Assembly (NCBI RefSeq): GCF_008641065.1
Contig: NZ_VTRS01000004.1
Coordinates: 182,307-246,306 of the forward strand
Direction: 5' to 3'
Source: Rhabdaerophilum calidifontis
GTDB taxonomy: Bacteria > Pseudomonadota > Alphaproteobacteria > Rhizobiales > Beijerinckiaceae
DNA: 64,000 bases
A model generated the notes under the pieces. That model did no database searches, was not told the DNA's origin, and saw only the letters and a program-made list of their open reading frames with translations. The translations under genes were made by a program, and so were the position numbers. Of this stretch, positions 44,479 to 53,145 are shown one piece after another; the first letter of the stretch is position 1; each line of letters begins with the position of its first letter.

Positions 44479-46599
44479 TCAACCCGCTGGCGCGGCCGCG
44501 TGCCTCAACGGATATTCGGCAACCAGATAGGTTTCGTCAGCCCCGAGCCGCATCTCGATCCGGCGGTCATGGTTGTCGTTGAGGCTCGAGCGATGGCCGA
44601 TCGAGACGATGGTCGTGGCGGGCAGGGCCTCGGCGAGGGCGGCATAGATCGCTTCCTCCAGCGGTTCGTCGAGCGCGGCGGTCGCCTCGTCGAGGAACAG
44701 CCAATCCGGCCGTTCGAGCAGGGCGCGCGCGATGGCGAGCCGCTGCTGCTCGCCGCCCGAGAGGATCTGCGACCAGTTCGCCTCCTCCTCGAGCCGGTCC
44801 TTGAGCTGCGGCAGCCGGGCGGCGTCGAGCGCGGCGCAGATCGCCGCATCCGGGTGGCGGCCCTCGATCGCGGGATAGGAGATCGCGCCGCGCAGGGTGC
44901 CGATCGGGATATAGGGCCGTTGCGGCAGCAGCATCACCGTCTGCCCGGCAGGCATCTCGATCGTGCCCGCGCCGAACGGCCAGATTCCGGCGATGGCGCG
45001 GAACAGCGTCGATTTGCCGGAGCCCGACGGGCCGACGAGCAGCGTCCGCTCGCCCCGTCGCAGCACGAGATCGCGGATGCGGGCGATCGTCCGGCCCTCC
45101 GGCAGCCCCAGCGCTAGATCGGCAACGCGGAGATCCGGGCCGGCGGCCGGCAGCCGCGCGATCCGCGAGGTTTCGCGGCGCTCGATCGCCGCGTGGATCG
45201 AGGCATCGAAGCCGGCAAGGCGGTCGACCACGGCCTTGAAATCCGCGAGCATCGCGTAGCGGTCTATGAAGAAGGCGAGCGCGGCATCGACGCGGCCGAA
45301 TGCGCCCGCCGTCTGGTTGAGCACGCCGAGCGAGATCTGGCCGACGAAATAGAACGGCGCGGCCACGACATAGGGAATGACGCTGTTCGACGAGCCGTAG
45401 AATTGCGTGAAGGCCGACAGCCATTTCTGCACGCCGACAATGCGGAAGAAATTGCTGATGACGAACCGGAAACGTTCGCCGAGCCGGTTCTTCTCGGAGT
45501 CCTCTCCGGCAAGAAGCGCGATCGGCTCGGCATATTCGCGCAGGCGCGCCAGCGAGAAGCGGAAATTCGCCTCGTATTGCTCCTGCTGGAAATTGAGGTG
45601 AATGAGCCGGCGCCCGATCAGATGCGCGACGATCGTGCCGAGCCCGGCATAGAGAAGCGCGATCCAGAACAGCAGGCCGGGCAGCTTCGTGTCGGTTCCG
45701 GGAATGGTGAGGTTCGACGACAGCCCCCACAGAATGACCGAGAACGAGATCAGCGTCGAAAGCTGCTGGATCATGCTGATCGTGAGGGCATAGGTCGTGT
45801 CGATATACTTGCGGACATCCTCCTGGATGCGCTGGTCGGGGTTGTCGACGCTGCCGCCGTTGAATTGCAGCCGGTAATGCGTGCCGCCATCGAGCCAGCG
45901 CCCGATGAGGCGCAGCGTGGTCCATTCCCGCCAGCGGATCTTGAACACCGAAAGAAGCACATACTCGATCATGTTCGAGACGATCAGCACGAAAACCCAC
46001 GGCACCCAGACCTGGAACAGCAGCCGCCAGAACTCCGCGGCGTTCTTGTTCTGGATGGAATCGAGCCAGTCGCGGCTCCAGAAGCTCAGCCGGACCGAGA
46101 TCCCCACCTGCCCGAGATTGATCAGGATGATGATCCCGAGCAGCGCGAAGGCCACCCATTTCTCGGGCGCGTTCCACATGCCGAGAAGCGGCACGCGGAT
46201 CGGCCGTCGCTCATCGGTCTCGAAATAGGGATCGGAGATCGAGAAGATCGTCCGCATGACCGGAATGCGCTGGAGGGAAAGCGCCAGGATGCCGAAACAG
46301 GCTGCGGTGAAGGCGGTCAGCGGCGGCGGCGTGACCGACTGGATCATCCCCGGCAGAACCGGCTGGGCGAGGAACAGCGCGACCAGCCCGACATAGCCGA
46401 TGCCGTAGAACAGCACGAAGAACCGCAAAAAAGCCCCGATCGGGGGCGCGACGAGCATGCCCGCCGCCAGAACCAGCCCGGAGGCCGCCACATAGGCCGG
46501 CACGCCGGTTTGCGCGCCGGAGAGCCCGAGCCCGAGCGCAAGCAGCGACACCGCGCCGACGACAAAGGCGAGAAGGCGCGGGAAGGGCTGGGATCGCAT
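44479..46599 (-). CDS. ABC transporter with SbmA/BacA-type membrane domain fused to ATPase
   Basis: A 706-residue half transporter: an N-terminal set of four hydrophobic helices (1-110), an SbmA/BacA-like membrane domain (about 140-460, with QRIQEDVRKYIDTTYAL and EANFRFSLARLREYAE) and an ATPase domain with GPSGSGKST, LSGGEQQRLAIARALLERP and LFLDEATAALDE. This is the YddA/BclA/Rv1819c group, known in cases to import peptides or cobalamin despite an exporter fold. The N-terminal extra helices are notable. Substrate unknown. The Lrp-family gene is upstream. Confidence 0.88.
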   Translation of the reverse strand: MRSQPFPRLLAFVVGAVSLLALGLGLSGAQTGVPAYVAASGLVLAAGMLVAPPIGAFLRFFVLFYGIGYVGLVALFLAQPVLPGMIQSVTPPPLTAFTAACFGILALSLQRIPVMRTIFSISDPYFETDERRPIRVPLLGMWNAPEKWVAFALLGIIILINLGQVGISVRLSFWSRDWLDSIQNKNAAEFWRLLFQVWVPWVFVLIVSNMIEYVLLSVFKIRWREWTTLRLIGRWLDGGTHYRLQFNGGSVDNPDQRIQEDVRKYIDTTYALTISMIQQLSTLISFSVILWGLSSNLTIPGTDTKLPGLLFWIALLYAGLGTIVAHLIGRRLIHLNFQQEQYEANFRFSLARLREYAEPIALLAGEDSEKNRLGERFRFVISNFFRIVGVQKWLSAFTQFYGSSNSVIPYVVAAPFYFVGQISLGVLNQTAGAFGRVDAALAFFIDRYAMLADFKAVVDRLAGFDASIHAAIERRETSRIARLPAAGPDLRVADLALGLPEGRTIARIRDLVLRRGERTLLVGPSGSGKSTLFRAIAGIWPFGAGTIEMPAGQTVMLLPQRPYIPIGTLRGAISYPAIEGRHPDAAICAALDAARLPQLKDRLEEEANWSQILSGGEQQRLAIARALLERPDWLFLDEATAALDEPLEEAIYAALAEALPATTIVSIGHRSSLNDNHDRRIEMRLGADETYLVAEYPLRHAAAPAG

Positions 46600-46639
46600 G
46601 AAGCAGGGTTCCTTGGATATGGCGGGCGAGGCCCCCTAT

Positions 46640-47146
46640 CTAACCCGAATTGCGGCGAAAACCAGCGTCACGCCCGGCCCCGCCCCGCGCCGCACCGAGC
46701 GGCAGGACGGGGCTTGCCTTCAACCGTTGCAGCGCCACAGCGGAGCGGACATGCGCGACGCTCTCGTGCGGGAGGAAAACCTCGTTCAGAAGCGCCGCCA
46801 GCGCCGGCAGATCCGCCACCACGAGCTTGACGAGGTAATCCGCCTCACCGGTGACGGCGAAGGCCTCCTGCACCGCGTCGATCCCCGCCACCAGCGCCTG
46901 AAAGCGGCGGGCATTGTCGGGCGAATGCGTGGCGAGCGTCACCTGAACCAGCGCCGTGACGGTGAGCCCTACCGCCTCCGGCTCGATCACGGCGTGATAG
47001 GCGCGGATGATCCCCGCAGCCTCGAGCGCCGCCCGCCGGCGCGAGCATTGCGAGGCGGAGAGCCCGACCCGTTCGGCGAGTTCGTTGTTGGTCAGCCGCG
47101 CATCGCGCTGAAGCGCGTCGAGGATGCGGAGATCGAACGGGTCCAT
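46640..47146 (-). CDS. Lrp/AsnC-family transcription regulator
   Basis: A 168-residue regulator: winged helix (residues 1-60, LTNNELAERVGLSASQCSRRR) and an RAM ligand domain (65-150, AVTGEADYLVKLVV). It is divergent from hppD, so it probably senses an aromatic or branched amino acid and controls the tyrosine genes. The C-terminal 20 residues are Gly/Arg-rich and unlike the family. I prefer ATG 47146 (MDPFDLRIL); ATG 47161 is possible. Confidence 0.9.
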   Translation of the reverse strand: MDPFDLRILDALQRDARLTNNELAERVGLSASQCSRRRAALEAAGIIRAYHAVIEPEAVGLTVTALVQVTLATHSPDNARRFQALVAGIDAVQEAFAVTGEADYLVKLVVADLPALAALLNEVFLPHESVAHVRSAVALQRLKASPVLPLGAARGGAGRDAGFRRNSG

Positions 47147-47170
47147 GCTCGGATCATGCATTGATGATCG

Positions 47171-47192
47171 TTATTCTGCAAGAAATGAATAA
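47171..47192. promoter_or_regulatory. Inverted repeat between the Lrp gene and hppD
   Basis: TTATTC, ten bases, GAATAA, within an AT-rich patch starting 25 bases upstream of the preferred Lrp start. An inner ATTCT...AGAAAT element resembles loose Lrp-type sites. It is a candidate operator for autoregulation and hppD control. Confidence 0.4.
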
Positions 47193-47277
47193 TCCATCGC
47201 CGTTCAGACCCGCGGAATGCGCGCCTCATGCGCGCTACATGCGCTAGTCTTCCAGCACCAGCCAGAGGGAGGAATGG

Positions 47278-48393
47278 ATGGGCCCCTTTCCGCATGACGC
47301 GCCGCCGGCGACGATTTCCGACGCCAACCCCGCCGGCACCGACGGGTTCGAATTCGTCGAATTCGCCCATCCGCAGCCCGAGAAGCTCGCGATCCTGTTC
47401 CAGATGATGGGCTATCGCCCGGTCGCCCGGCACCGGAAGAAATCGATCACGCTCTATCGCCAGGGCGACATCAACTACATCCTCAACGCCGATCCGGAGA
47501 GTTTCGCGGCGGGCTTCGTTGCCGAACACGGCCCCTGCGCGCCCGCGATGGGTTGGCGGGTCGTCAGCGCGACGCATGCCTATGCGCATGCGATCCGGCT
47601 CGGCGCCGAGCCCTATGAAGGGCCGGGCAAGGTGCTCGACGTGCCCGCGATCAAGGGAATCGGCGGATCCCTGCTCTATTTCGTCGACCAATACGGCGCC
47701 AAGGGCTCGGCCTATGCCGGCGAGGACTGGGTCTGGCTCGGCGCGGAAGACCCGAAACCGGATGGGTTCGGCTTCTATTATCTCGATCACCTGACTCACA
47801 ATGTCTTCCGGGGCAACATGGACAAATGGTCGGATTTCTACATCCGGCTGTTCAATTTCCGGCAGATCCGCTTCTTCGACATCGAGGGCAAGCTCACCGG
47901 CCTGTTCTCGCGCGCGCTGACCTCGCCCTGCGGCCGCATCCGCATCCCCATCAACGAGAGCGCGGACGATCACAGCCAGATCGAGGAATATCTCAGGAAG
48001 TACAAGGGCGAGGGCATCCAGCACATTGCGGTCGCGACCGAGGACATCTACCGCTCGACCGATCTGCTCGCCGAAAACGGCATCCGCTTCATGCCCGGCC
48101 CGCCGGATACATATTACGAGAAGAGCCGGGAGCGCGTGCATGGCCACCAGGAGCCGATCGACCGGATGCGCAGGCACGGCATCCTGATCGACGGCGAGGG
48201 GGTGGTCGGCGGCGGCGAGACGCGCATCCTGCTCCAGATCTTCTCGAAGACCGTGATCGGGCCGATCTTCTTCGAATTCATCCAGCGCAAGGGCGATGAC
48301 GGGTTCGGCGAGGGCAATTTCCGCGCGCTCTTCGAATCGATCGAGGAAGACCAGATCCGCCGGGGCGTGCTGAAGCCGCAGGCGGCGGAATAG
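47278..48393 (+). CDS. hppD: 4-hydroxyphenylpyruvate dioxygenase
   Basis: A 371-residue Fe(II) dioxygenase converting 4-hydroxyphenylpyruvate to homogentisate. The metal triad can be placed at His171 (YYLDHLTHNV), His249 (GEGIQHIAV) and Glu333 (GPIFFEFIQRKG), with GFGEGNF near the end. GGGAGG lies six bases before ATG 47278; an overlapping out-of-frame ATG sits at 47274. maiA follows after 89 bases; homogentisate dioxygenase and fumarylacetoacetase are not in the window. Confidence 0.96.
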   Translation: MGPFPHDAPPATISDANPAGTDGFEFVEFAHPQPEKLAILFQMMGYRPVARHRKKSITLYRQGDINYILNADPESFAAGFVAEHGPCAPAMGWRVVSATHAYAHAIRLGAEPYEGPGKVLDVPAIKGIGGSLLYFVDQYGAKGSAYAGEDWVWLGAEDPKPDGFGFYYLDHLTHNVFRGNMDKWSDFYIRLFNFRQIRFFDIEGKLTGLFSRALTSPCGRIRIPINESADDHSQIEEYLRKYKGEGIQHIAVATEDIYRSTDLLAENGIRFMPGPPDTYYEKSRERVHGHQEPIDRMRRHGILIDGEGVVGGGETRILLQIFSKTVIGPIFFEFIQRKGDDGFGEGNFRALFESIEEDQIRRGVLKPQAAE

Positions 48394-48482
48394 CCGAGGC
48401 GCCCAGGCCGCTTGCGCGTCCGCGTGACGGCGGCGCAAGATCGCGGACGATCCGGCGCAGCGCCGGGCTGCCGGGAGGTTTG

Positions 48483-49130
48483 ATGCCGCTGACGCTCTAC
48501 ACCTATTTCCGCTCCTCGGCCGCCTATCGCGTGCGCATCGCGCTGCATCTGAAGGGGGTCGAAGCGGAGCAGCGCTTCGTCCATCTCGTGCGGGGCGGCG
48601 GTGAGCAGAACAGCGCGGACTATGCGCGCATCAATCCCAACCGCACCGTTCCCGCGCTCGATCTCGGGGATGGTTCGGCGGCGATCATGCAATCGCTCGC
48701 CATCATCGAATATCTCGACGAAACCATGCCGGCGCCGCCGCTCCTGCCGGGCGATGCCGCGATGCGCGCCCGGATCCGCGCCGCGGCCCAGATCATCGCC
48801 TGCGACATCCATCCGGTGAACAATGCCCGCGTCGGCGCCTATCTCCGCGAGCGCTTCGGCCGCAGCCAGGACGACGTCATCGCCTGGATGCAGCACTGGA
48901 TGCGGGGCGGGCTCGAGGCCTTTCAGGCCGTGCTGCCGCCCGGCAGCCCCTATTGTTTCGGCGAGGCGGTCACGCTCGCCGACCTGCTGCTCGTGCCGCA
49001 GATGTACAATGCCCGGCGCTGGGGCATGCCCGCCGAGGGCCTCGAACGGCTCGCCGCGATCGAGGAAGCCTGTCTGAAGCTCGACGCCTTCGCGCGCGCC
49101 CGGCCGGAGAACCAGCCGGATGCGGAATGA
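48483..49130 (+). CDS. maiA: Maleylacetoacetate isomerase (zeta-class GST)
   Basis: A 215-residue zeta GST. The glutathione motif SSAAYRVRIAL (residues 11-21; SSxxxR/CR-type) starts the thioredoxin domain, NPNRTVPALDL and IMQSLAIIEYLDE complete it, and DIHPVNNARV marks the helical domain. It isomerises maleylacetoacetate in tyrosine degradation, matching hppD upstream. GGGAGG precedes the ATG. Confidence 0.93.
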   Translation: MPLTLYTYFRSSAAYRVRIALHLKGVEAEQRFVHLVRGGGEQNSADYARINPNRTVPALDLGDGSAAIMQSLAIIEYLDETMPAPPLLPGDAAMRARIRAAAQIIACDIHPVNNARVGAYLRERFGRSQDDVIAWMQHWMRGGLEAFQAVLPPGSPYCFGEAVTLADLLLVPQMYNARRWGMPAEGLERLAAIEEACLKLDAFARARPENQPDAE

Positions 49131-49139
49131 GGGTGGCGT

Positions 49140-50081
49140 TCAGAGCGCCGCCCGCCCGTCACGCCGCGCCAGCCGCGCGAGCAGGTAATCGATTTCGGCT
49201 CTCGCCGCCGCCGAGAGCGCGGCGCCGGGCTTGCGCTGCGCATCCGAGGCGAGGAGCCCGCGCCGCATGAGCACGTATTTCCGCACCGCGAGACCCAGGA
49301 CCGGCTGCTGCTCGTAGCGCAGCAGCGGCAGATGCGCGTCGAACAGATCATGCGCCGCATCGCGCGCGCCGCCCTTCGCGAGCCGCACGACATCGATCAG
49401 CATTTCCGGGAAGGCATAGCCGGTATTGGAGCCGTCCGCACCGCGCTCCATCTCGAAATCGAGGAACAGCCCGCCATTGGCCGCGAGGATCGCGAGCGGA
49501 CGCAGCGCCCCTTCGCGCTGCCATTGCCGGAGGAGCGAGATCTTTTCGAGGCCCGGCCAATCCTCGGCCTTGAGCATCACGCAGGCGGGATTGTCCTCAA
49601 CGATCCGGCGGATCACCACGGGCGCCATCTGGACCTGGGTGACGAGCGGGTAATCCTGGATGACGAAGGGCACGTCGCCGCCGATCGCCTCGGCCGCCTG
49701 CGCGTAATAGCCGACGATTTGATCATCGGTGCGCAGCGTGCCGGGCGGGGCGATCATCACCGCCGCCGCGCCGGCCGCCATCGCCTCGCGGGCGAGCGTG
49801 CGCATCGCCGCGAAGCCAGGCGCGGAGACGCCGACGATCACCGGCCGGCCCGCCATGTGGCGCACGGCCGCCTCGAGCAGCGCCAGCGATTCCCGCGGCT
49901 CCAGCTTCGGTGCCTCGCCCATGATGCCGAGCACGGTCAGCCCGTCCGCGCCGATCTCGCGGTAGAAGGCGAACAGCCGCTCGGCGCTGGCCCAGTCGAT
50001 CGCGCCGTCGGGATGGAACGGTGTCGGGGCGATTGGCAGCACGCCGGCAAGGCGCGCGCGCAAAGCGTCGGGGTCGCTCAT
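49140..50081 (-). CDS. DapA-family lyase/aldolase, not likely DapA itself
   Basis: A 313-residue TIM barrel with Schiff-base Lys171 (VMLKAEDWP), Tyr144 (IQDYPLVTQV) and GIMGEAPKL in place of the GTTGE loop. These fit the N-acetylneuraminate lyase/dihydrodipicolinate synthase superfamily. The GIMGE loop and context (RraA-like and SDR genes) point to a sugar-acid or keto-acid lyase or dehydratase rather than lysine synthesis. It overlaps the rraA stop by four bases. Confidence 0.88.
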   Translation of the reverse strand: MSDPDALRARLAGVLPIAPTPFHPDGAIDWASAERLFAFYREIGADGLTVLGIMGEAPKLEPRESLALLEAAVRHMAGRPVIVGVSAPGFAAMRTLAREAMAAGAAAVMIAPPGTLRTDDQIVGYYAQAAEAIGGDVPFVIQDYPLVTQVQMAPVVIRRIVEDNPACVMLKAEDWPGLEKISLLRQWQREGALRPLAILAANGGLFLDFEMERGADGSNTGYAFPEMLIDVVRLAKGGARDAAHDLFDAHLPLLRYEQQPVLGLAVRKYVLMRRGLLASDAQRKPGAALSAAARAEIDYLLARLARRDGRAAL

Positions 50082-50806
50082 GATTTCGACGCCTCGTAGC
50101 GTGCCCTGGTCTCGGCGTTCATGGGATAGAGGCCGGGCAGGGCCGCGCCGGACCCGATCTCGGCCATGATCCAGGCTTCCATCCGCTCCTGTTCGACCGC
50201 CAGCACCGCCACCGCCTCGGCCATGTCCTGGGGGATCAGCACCGCGCCGTCGTCATCGGCGACGATCACGTCGTTGGGGAAGACCGCGACGCCGCCGCAG
50301 CCGATCGGCCGCTGCCAATCGACGAAGGTCAGCGCCGCGACCGAGGGCGGCGCAGCCGCGCCCGCGCACCAGACCGGCAGCCCGGTGCCGAGAACGCCGG
50401 CAAGGTCGCGCATCACGCCGTCGGTCACCAGCGCGCCAACCTTCCGCTTCGCCATCCGCGCGGTGAGGATATCGCCGAAGATCCCGGCGTCGCGGACACC
50501 CATCGAATCAACGACCGCGATCACATCCTCCGGCATCGCCTCGATGGCGCCGCGCGTCGAGACCGGCGAGGACCAGCTTTCCGGCGTCGCAAGATCCTCC
50601 CGCGCCGGCACGAAGCGCAGGGTGAAGGCACGACCGACGACCCGCTTCTGGCCGGGGCGGATCGGCATCGCCCCGCGCAGCCACACATTGCGCAGCCCCT
50701 TCTTGAGCAGGATCGTCGTCAGCGTGGCGGTGGTGACGCCTTCGAGCGCGACACGCAGCGCATGCGGCAGCGGCTCGACGGCAGGGGGCTTGAAATCCTG
50801 GGGCAT
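50078..50806 (-). CDS. RraA-like / HMG-aldolase-fold protein
   Basis: A 242-residue RraA-family protein. DSMGVRDAGIFGDILTARMAKRKVGALVTDGVMRD contains the fold's substrate-binding Gly-Asp and Arg-Asp positions, and FPNDVIVADDDGAVLIP is typical. Members include the RNase E inhibitor RraA and 4-hydroxy-4-methyl-2-oxoglutarate aldolases; in a catabolic trio the aldolase or a dehydratase-like function is more likely. It follows the SDR gene by 24 bases and overlaps the DapA-like gene. Confidence 0.88.
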   Translation of the reverse strand: MPQDFKPPAVEPLPHALRVALEGVTTATLTTILLKKGLRNVWLRGAMPIRPGQKRVVGRAFTLRFVPAREDLATPESWSSPVSTRGAIEAMPEDVIAVVDSMGVRDAGIFGDILTARMAKRKVGALVTDGVMRDLAGVLGTGLPVWCAGAAAPPSVAALTFVDWQRPIGCGGVAVFPNDVIVADDDGAVLIPQDMAEAVAVLAVEQERMEAWIMAEIGSGAALPGLYPMNAETRARYEASKS

Positions 50807-50830
50807 GGCCTTTCCTCGGCGGTTCCGGGT

Positions 50831-51616
50831 TCAGACATTCGGGAGCGCGCCACCATCGACACGGATGGTCGAGCCGGTGATGTAGGAGGCGCGCGTCGAG
50901 GCGAGAAAGGCCGCGGCGGCGGCGAATTCGGCCGGATCGCCATAGCGCCCCGCGGGAATCGCGGCGGCCGAGGCAGCTGCGACCTCCTCCGGCGTCCGGC
51001 CCTCGCGTCGCGCCTGATTGGCGTCGATCGCCCGGACGCGATCGGTCAGGATGCGGCCCGGTGCCAGGATATTGGCGGTGATGCCGTCGCGGGCGAGTTC
51101 GCGCGACAGGGTCTTGGACCAGCCGACCAAAGCCGCGCGCAGGGTGTTCGAAATCCCGAGATTGGGGATCGGCGCGATGACGCCCGAAGACGTGCAGGTG
51201 ATGATCCGCCCCCAGCCCGCCGCCTTCATGCCCGGCAGAACGCGATCCGTGATCGCCAGAACCGACAGGACCATGGCTTCGAAATGCCGGCGCCAGACCT
51301 CCTGGCTCTGCCCGGCCGCCGGCGAGGGCGGCGGACCGCCGGTATTGTTGACAAGGATCTCGATCGGGCCGAAAGCGGCCTCGATCTCGGCAATCGCCGG
51401 CTCGATCCGTCCGAGATCGGCGAGGTCCCAGACGAGCGGCAGCACCACGCCGCCGCGACTCCGGATCGCGCCGGCAATGGCTTCGAGCTTTTCAGGGTTG
51501 GTGCCGCTGATCGCCACGCGGGCGCCCTCGGCGGCGAGTTCCGCCGCGATCGCGGCGCCAAGCCCACCGCTCGCCGCCGTGACGAGCGCGACCCTGCCCT
51601 TCAATCCCAGATCCAT
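50831..51616 (-). CDS. SDR-family protein lacking the catalytic Tyr-Lys pair
   Basis: A 261-residue short-chain dehydrogenase fold. The cofactor loop TAASGGLGAAIA and NNTGG (in place of NNAG) are present, and Ser near ITCTSSG is kept. The YxxxK site aligns as SNTLR (in NLGISNTLRAALVGWSK), losing both Tyr and Lys. Homologues with this signature are common in proteobacteria and annotated as oxidoreductases without proof. It is first in the SDR-RraA-DapA run. Confidence 0.85.
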   Translation of the reverse strand: MDLGLKGRVALVTAASGGLGAAIAAELAAEGARVAISGTNPEKLEAIAGAIRSRGGVVLPLVWDLADLGRIEPAIAEIEAAFGPIEILVNNTGGPPPSPAAGQSQEVWRRHFEAMVLSVLAITDRVLPGMKAAGWGRIITCTSSGVIAPIPNLGISNTLRAALVGWSKTLSRELARDGITANILAPGRILTDRVRAIDANQARREGRTPEEVAAASAAAIPAGRYGDPAEFAAAAAFLASTRASYITGSTIRVDGGALPNV

Positions 51617-51691
51617 GCGATTCCCCGATTCAAGCCGAGCAAAGGTTACATCGCGCAGGGCAGGGCAAAAGGAAAGCCGCGCCGTCGAGGC

Positions 51692-52405
51692 TCAGAGGCT
51701 GGTGGCGGCGAGCCCCTTCATCAGCACCGGACCGGTCGGCCGGCCGGTCGGCGATCCGCCGGGCGGCTCGATCGTGATCTCGAAGAGATGCCCGACCTCG
51801 GCCGGCGACAGCCCCTTGAGGTTGAGCCGCAGGGTCCGCGCCCGGTCCATCCGCCCCACCGAGACCGGGCCACGCTCGCGCGATTGCAGCGTCCAGACCT
51901 CGAGGATCCGCCCCTCCGGCACGGTGACGCGGTCGATCGGGACGAGCTGGACCGTGCCGTCGGCATAGGCATTGACGATCGCCGCCGCGCGGCCATCCGG
52001 TGCCGAGAGAACCGCGACGAGGCTCGGCGGCTCCGGTCCCTTCAGCGCGGCCTGAGTGAAAAGGACCGCAAGAACGAGCGAGGCAAAGGCGCCCGCGAGC
52101 CCGAAGGGACGCCAGAAGCCGATCGCCTCCCAGAGCCGTGCCGCCATTCCAGGCTGCTGCGGCGCCGGCTTCGGGCGCGGCGCGGACCCGGTCGCCGCCG
52201 CCAGACGCTCCCAGAGCGCCGGGGAGGGCGTGACGGGCGCGATGGTCGCGTCGAGCGCAGAGAAATGGCGCTGCCAGGCGCCGACGGCCTCGCGAAAGGC
52301 GGGGTCGCGGGTCAGCCGGACCTCGGCCGCACGGCGCTCGGCGCCATCGAGCAGGCCGAGGACGAATTCGCCGGCAAGGGCGGTCATTTCGGCGGCATCG
52401 CTCAT
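51692..52405 (-). CDS. Anti-sigma factor, RskA type
   Basis: A 237-residue single-span protein: an N-terminal cytosolic sigma-binding helix bundle (MTALAGEFVLGLLDGAERRAA, residues 7-27), a membrane helix (about 102-118) and a periplasmic RskA domain with EGRILEVWTLQ and the FEITIEPPGGSPTG ending. It should hold the adjacent ECF sigma factor inactive. Its start overlaps the sigma gene's stop by four bases. Confidence 0.9.
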   Translation of the reverse strand: MSDAAEMTALAGEFVLGLLDGAERRAAEVRLTRDPAFREAVGAWQRHFSALDATIAPVTPSPALWERLAAATGSAPRPKPAPQQPGMAARLWEAIGFWRPFGLAGAFASLVLAVLFTQAALKGPEPPSLVAVLSAPDGRAAAIVNAYADGTVQLVPIDRVTVPEGRILEVWTLQSRERGPVSVGRMDRARTLRLNLKGLSPAEVGHLFEITIEPPGGSPTGRPTGPVLMKGLAATSL

Positions 52406-52956
52406 CCCAGGCACTCCTTCAGCGCGATCAGCGAGCGGCGGATGCGGCTCTTGATCGTTCCCAGCGGCACGCCGAGGCGGGCCGCGATCTCGCCATGGCT
52501 CAGGCCCTGCGTATAGGCGAGGATAACCGCGTGGCGCGGCGTCGGATCCAGCCGTTCGAGGCAATGTTTGAGCGCGTCGGCATCCGAGAGGCGGCTGGAA
52601 ATCTCCTCCGGGTTCTCGTCTTCGCTCGCGGCATCGAAGGATTCGATCTCGGCGGTCAGCTCGGTGCGGGCCTCGCCGCGCAGGATGTTGAGCGCACGGT
52701 TGCGGACGATGGTGTGGAGCCAGGCGCGGGGCGAACCGAGCCGCGCTTCGTAGCGTGCGGCATGGTTCCAGACCGAGATCAGCGCGTCGTGCACCGCTTC
52801 CTCCGCCAGAGCCCGGCGGCGCAGGATGCGCATGGCGATGCCGAGCAGGCGCGCGGCCTCGATCTCGTAGAGCCGGCGGAACGCCTCCTGCCGGCCGGCG
52901 GCGATCTCGCCGAGAAGCCCTGCCAGATCGGGCAGCGGGGATGCACGCTGATCCAT
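52402..52956 (-). CDS. ECF sigma-70 family sigma factor
   Basis: A 184-residue ECF sigma factor: region 2 (20-90, RILRRRALAEEAVHDALISVWNHA with the -10 recognition helix) and region 4 (130-180, HGEIAARLGVPLGTIKSRIRRSL, -35 recognition helix). Tandem ATGs at 52959 and 52956; GGAG is directly before the first, so I use the second. It is cotranscribed with its anti-sigma factor and divergent from the DUF4394 gene, a likely target. Confidence 0.92.
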   Translation of the reverse strand: MDQRASPLPDLAGLLGEIAAGRQEAFRRLYEIEAARLLGIAMRILRRRALAEEAVHDALISVWNHAARYEARLGSPRAWLHTIVRNRALNILRGEARTELTAEIESFDAASEDENPEEISSRLSDADALKHCLERLDPTPRHAVILAYTQGLSHGEIAARLGVPLGTIKSRIRRSLIALKECLG

Positions 52957-53057
52957 CATCTCCACCCGGAAATGGGCCTGAACCGATCCGATACCCGTGT
53001 TCCGGGCCACCGGATGCCGGCAGCATACAAAACCTTTCGTGATCCTTTGTGAAGCAT

Positions 53058-53077
53058 CCGCCGGCGCGGGCCGGCGG
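53058..53077 (+). other. GC-rich hairpin in the leader of the DUF4394 gene
   Basis: CCGCCGGC, loop GCGG, GCCGGCGG (8 bp perfect), followed by TTT. It lies about 70 bases before the DUF4394 start in the divergent promoter region. If transcribed it would look like an intrinsic terminator in the leader; alternatively it separates the two promoters. Confidence 0.4.
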
Positions 53078-53145
53078 TTTCCTCGGCAGTGGGCCTTTTG
53101 GGGGCGCCACGACACGGAACCGCGGAACCAGCCAAGGAGGCAGAC

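Noticed and set aside
48418..48448. Terminator between hppD and maiA
   Set aside because: A 7-bp GTCCGCG/CGCGGAC repeat has a 17-base loop and no T-run; the two genes belong to one pathway and are probably cotranscribed.
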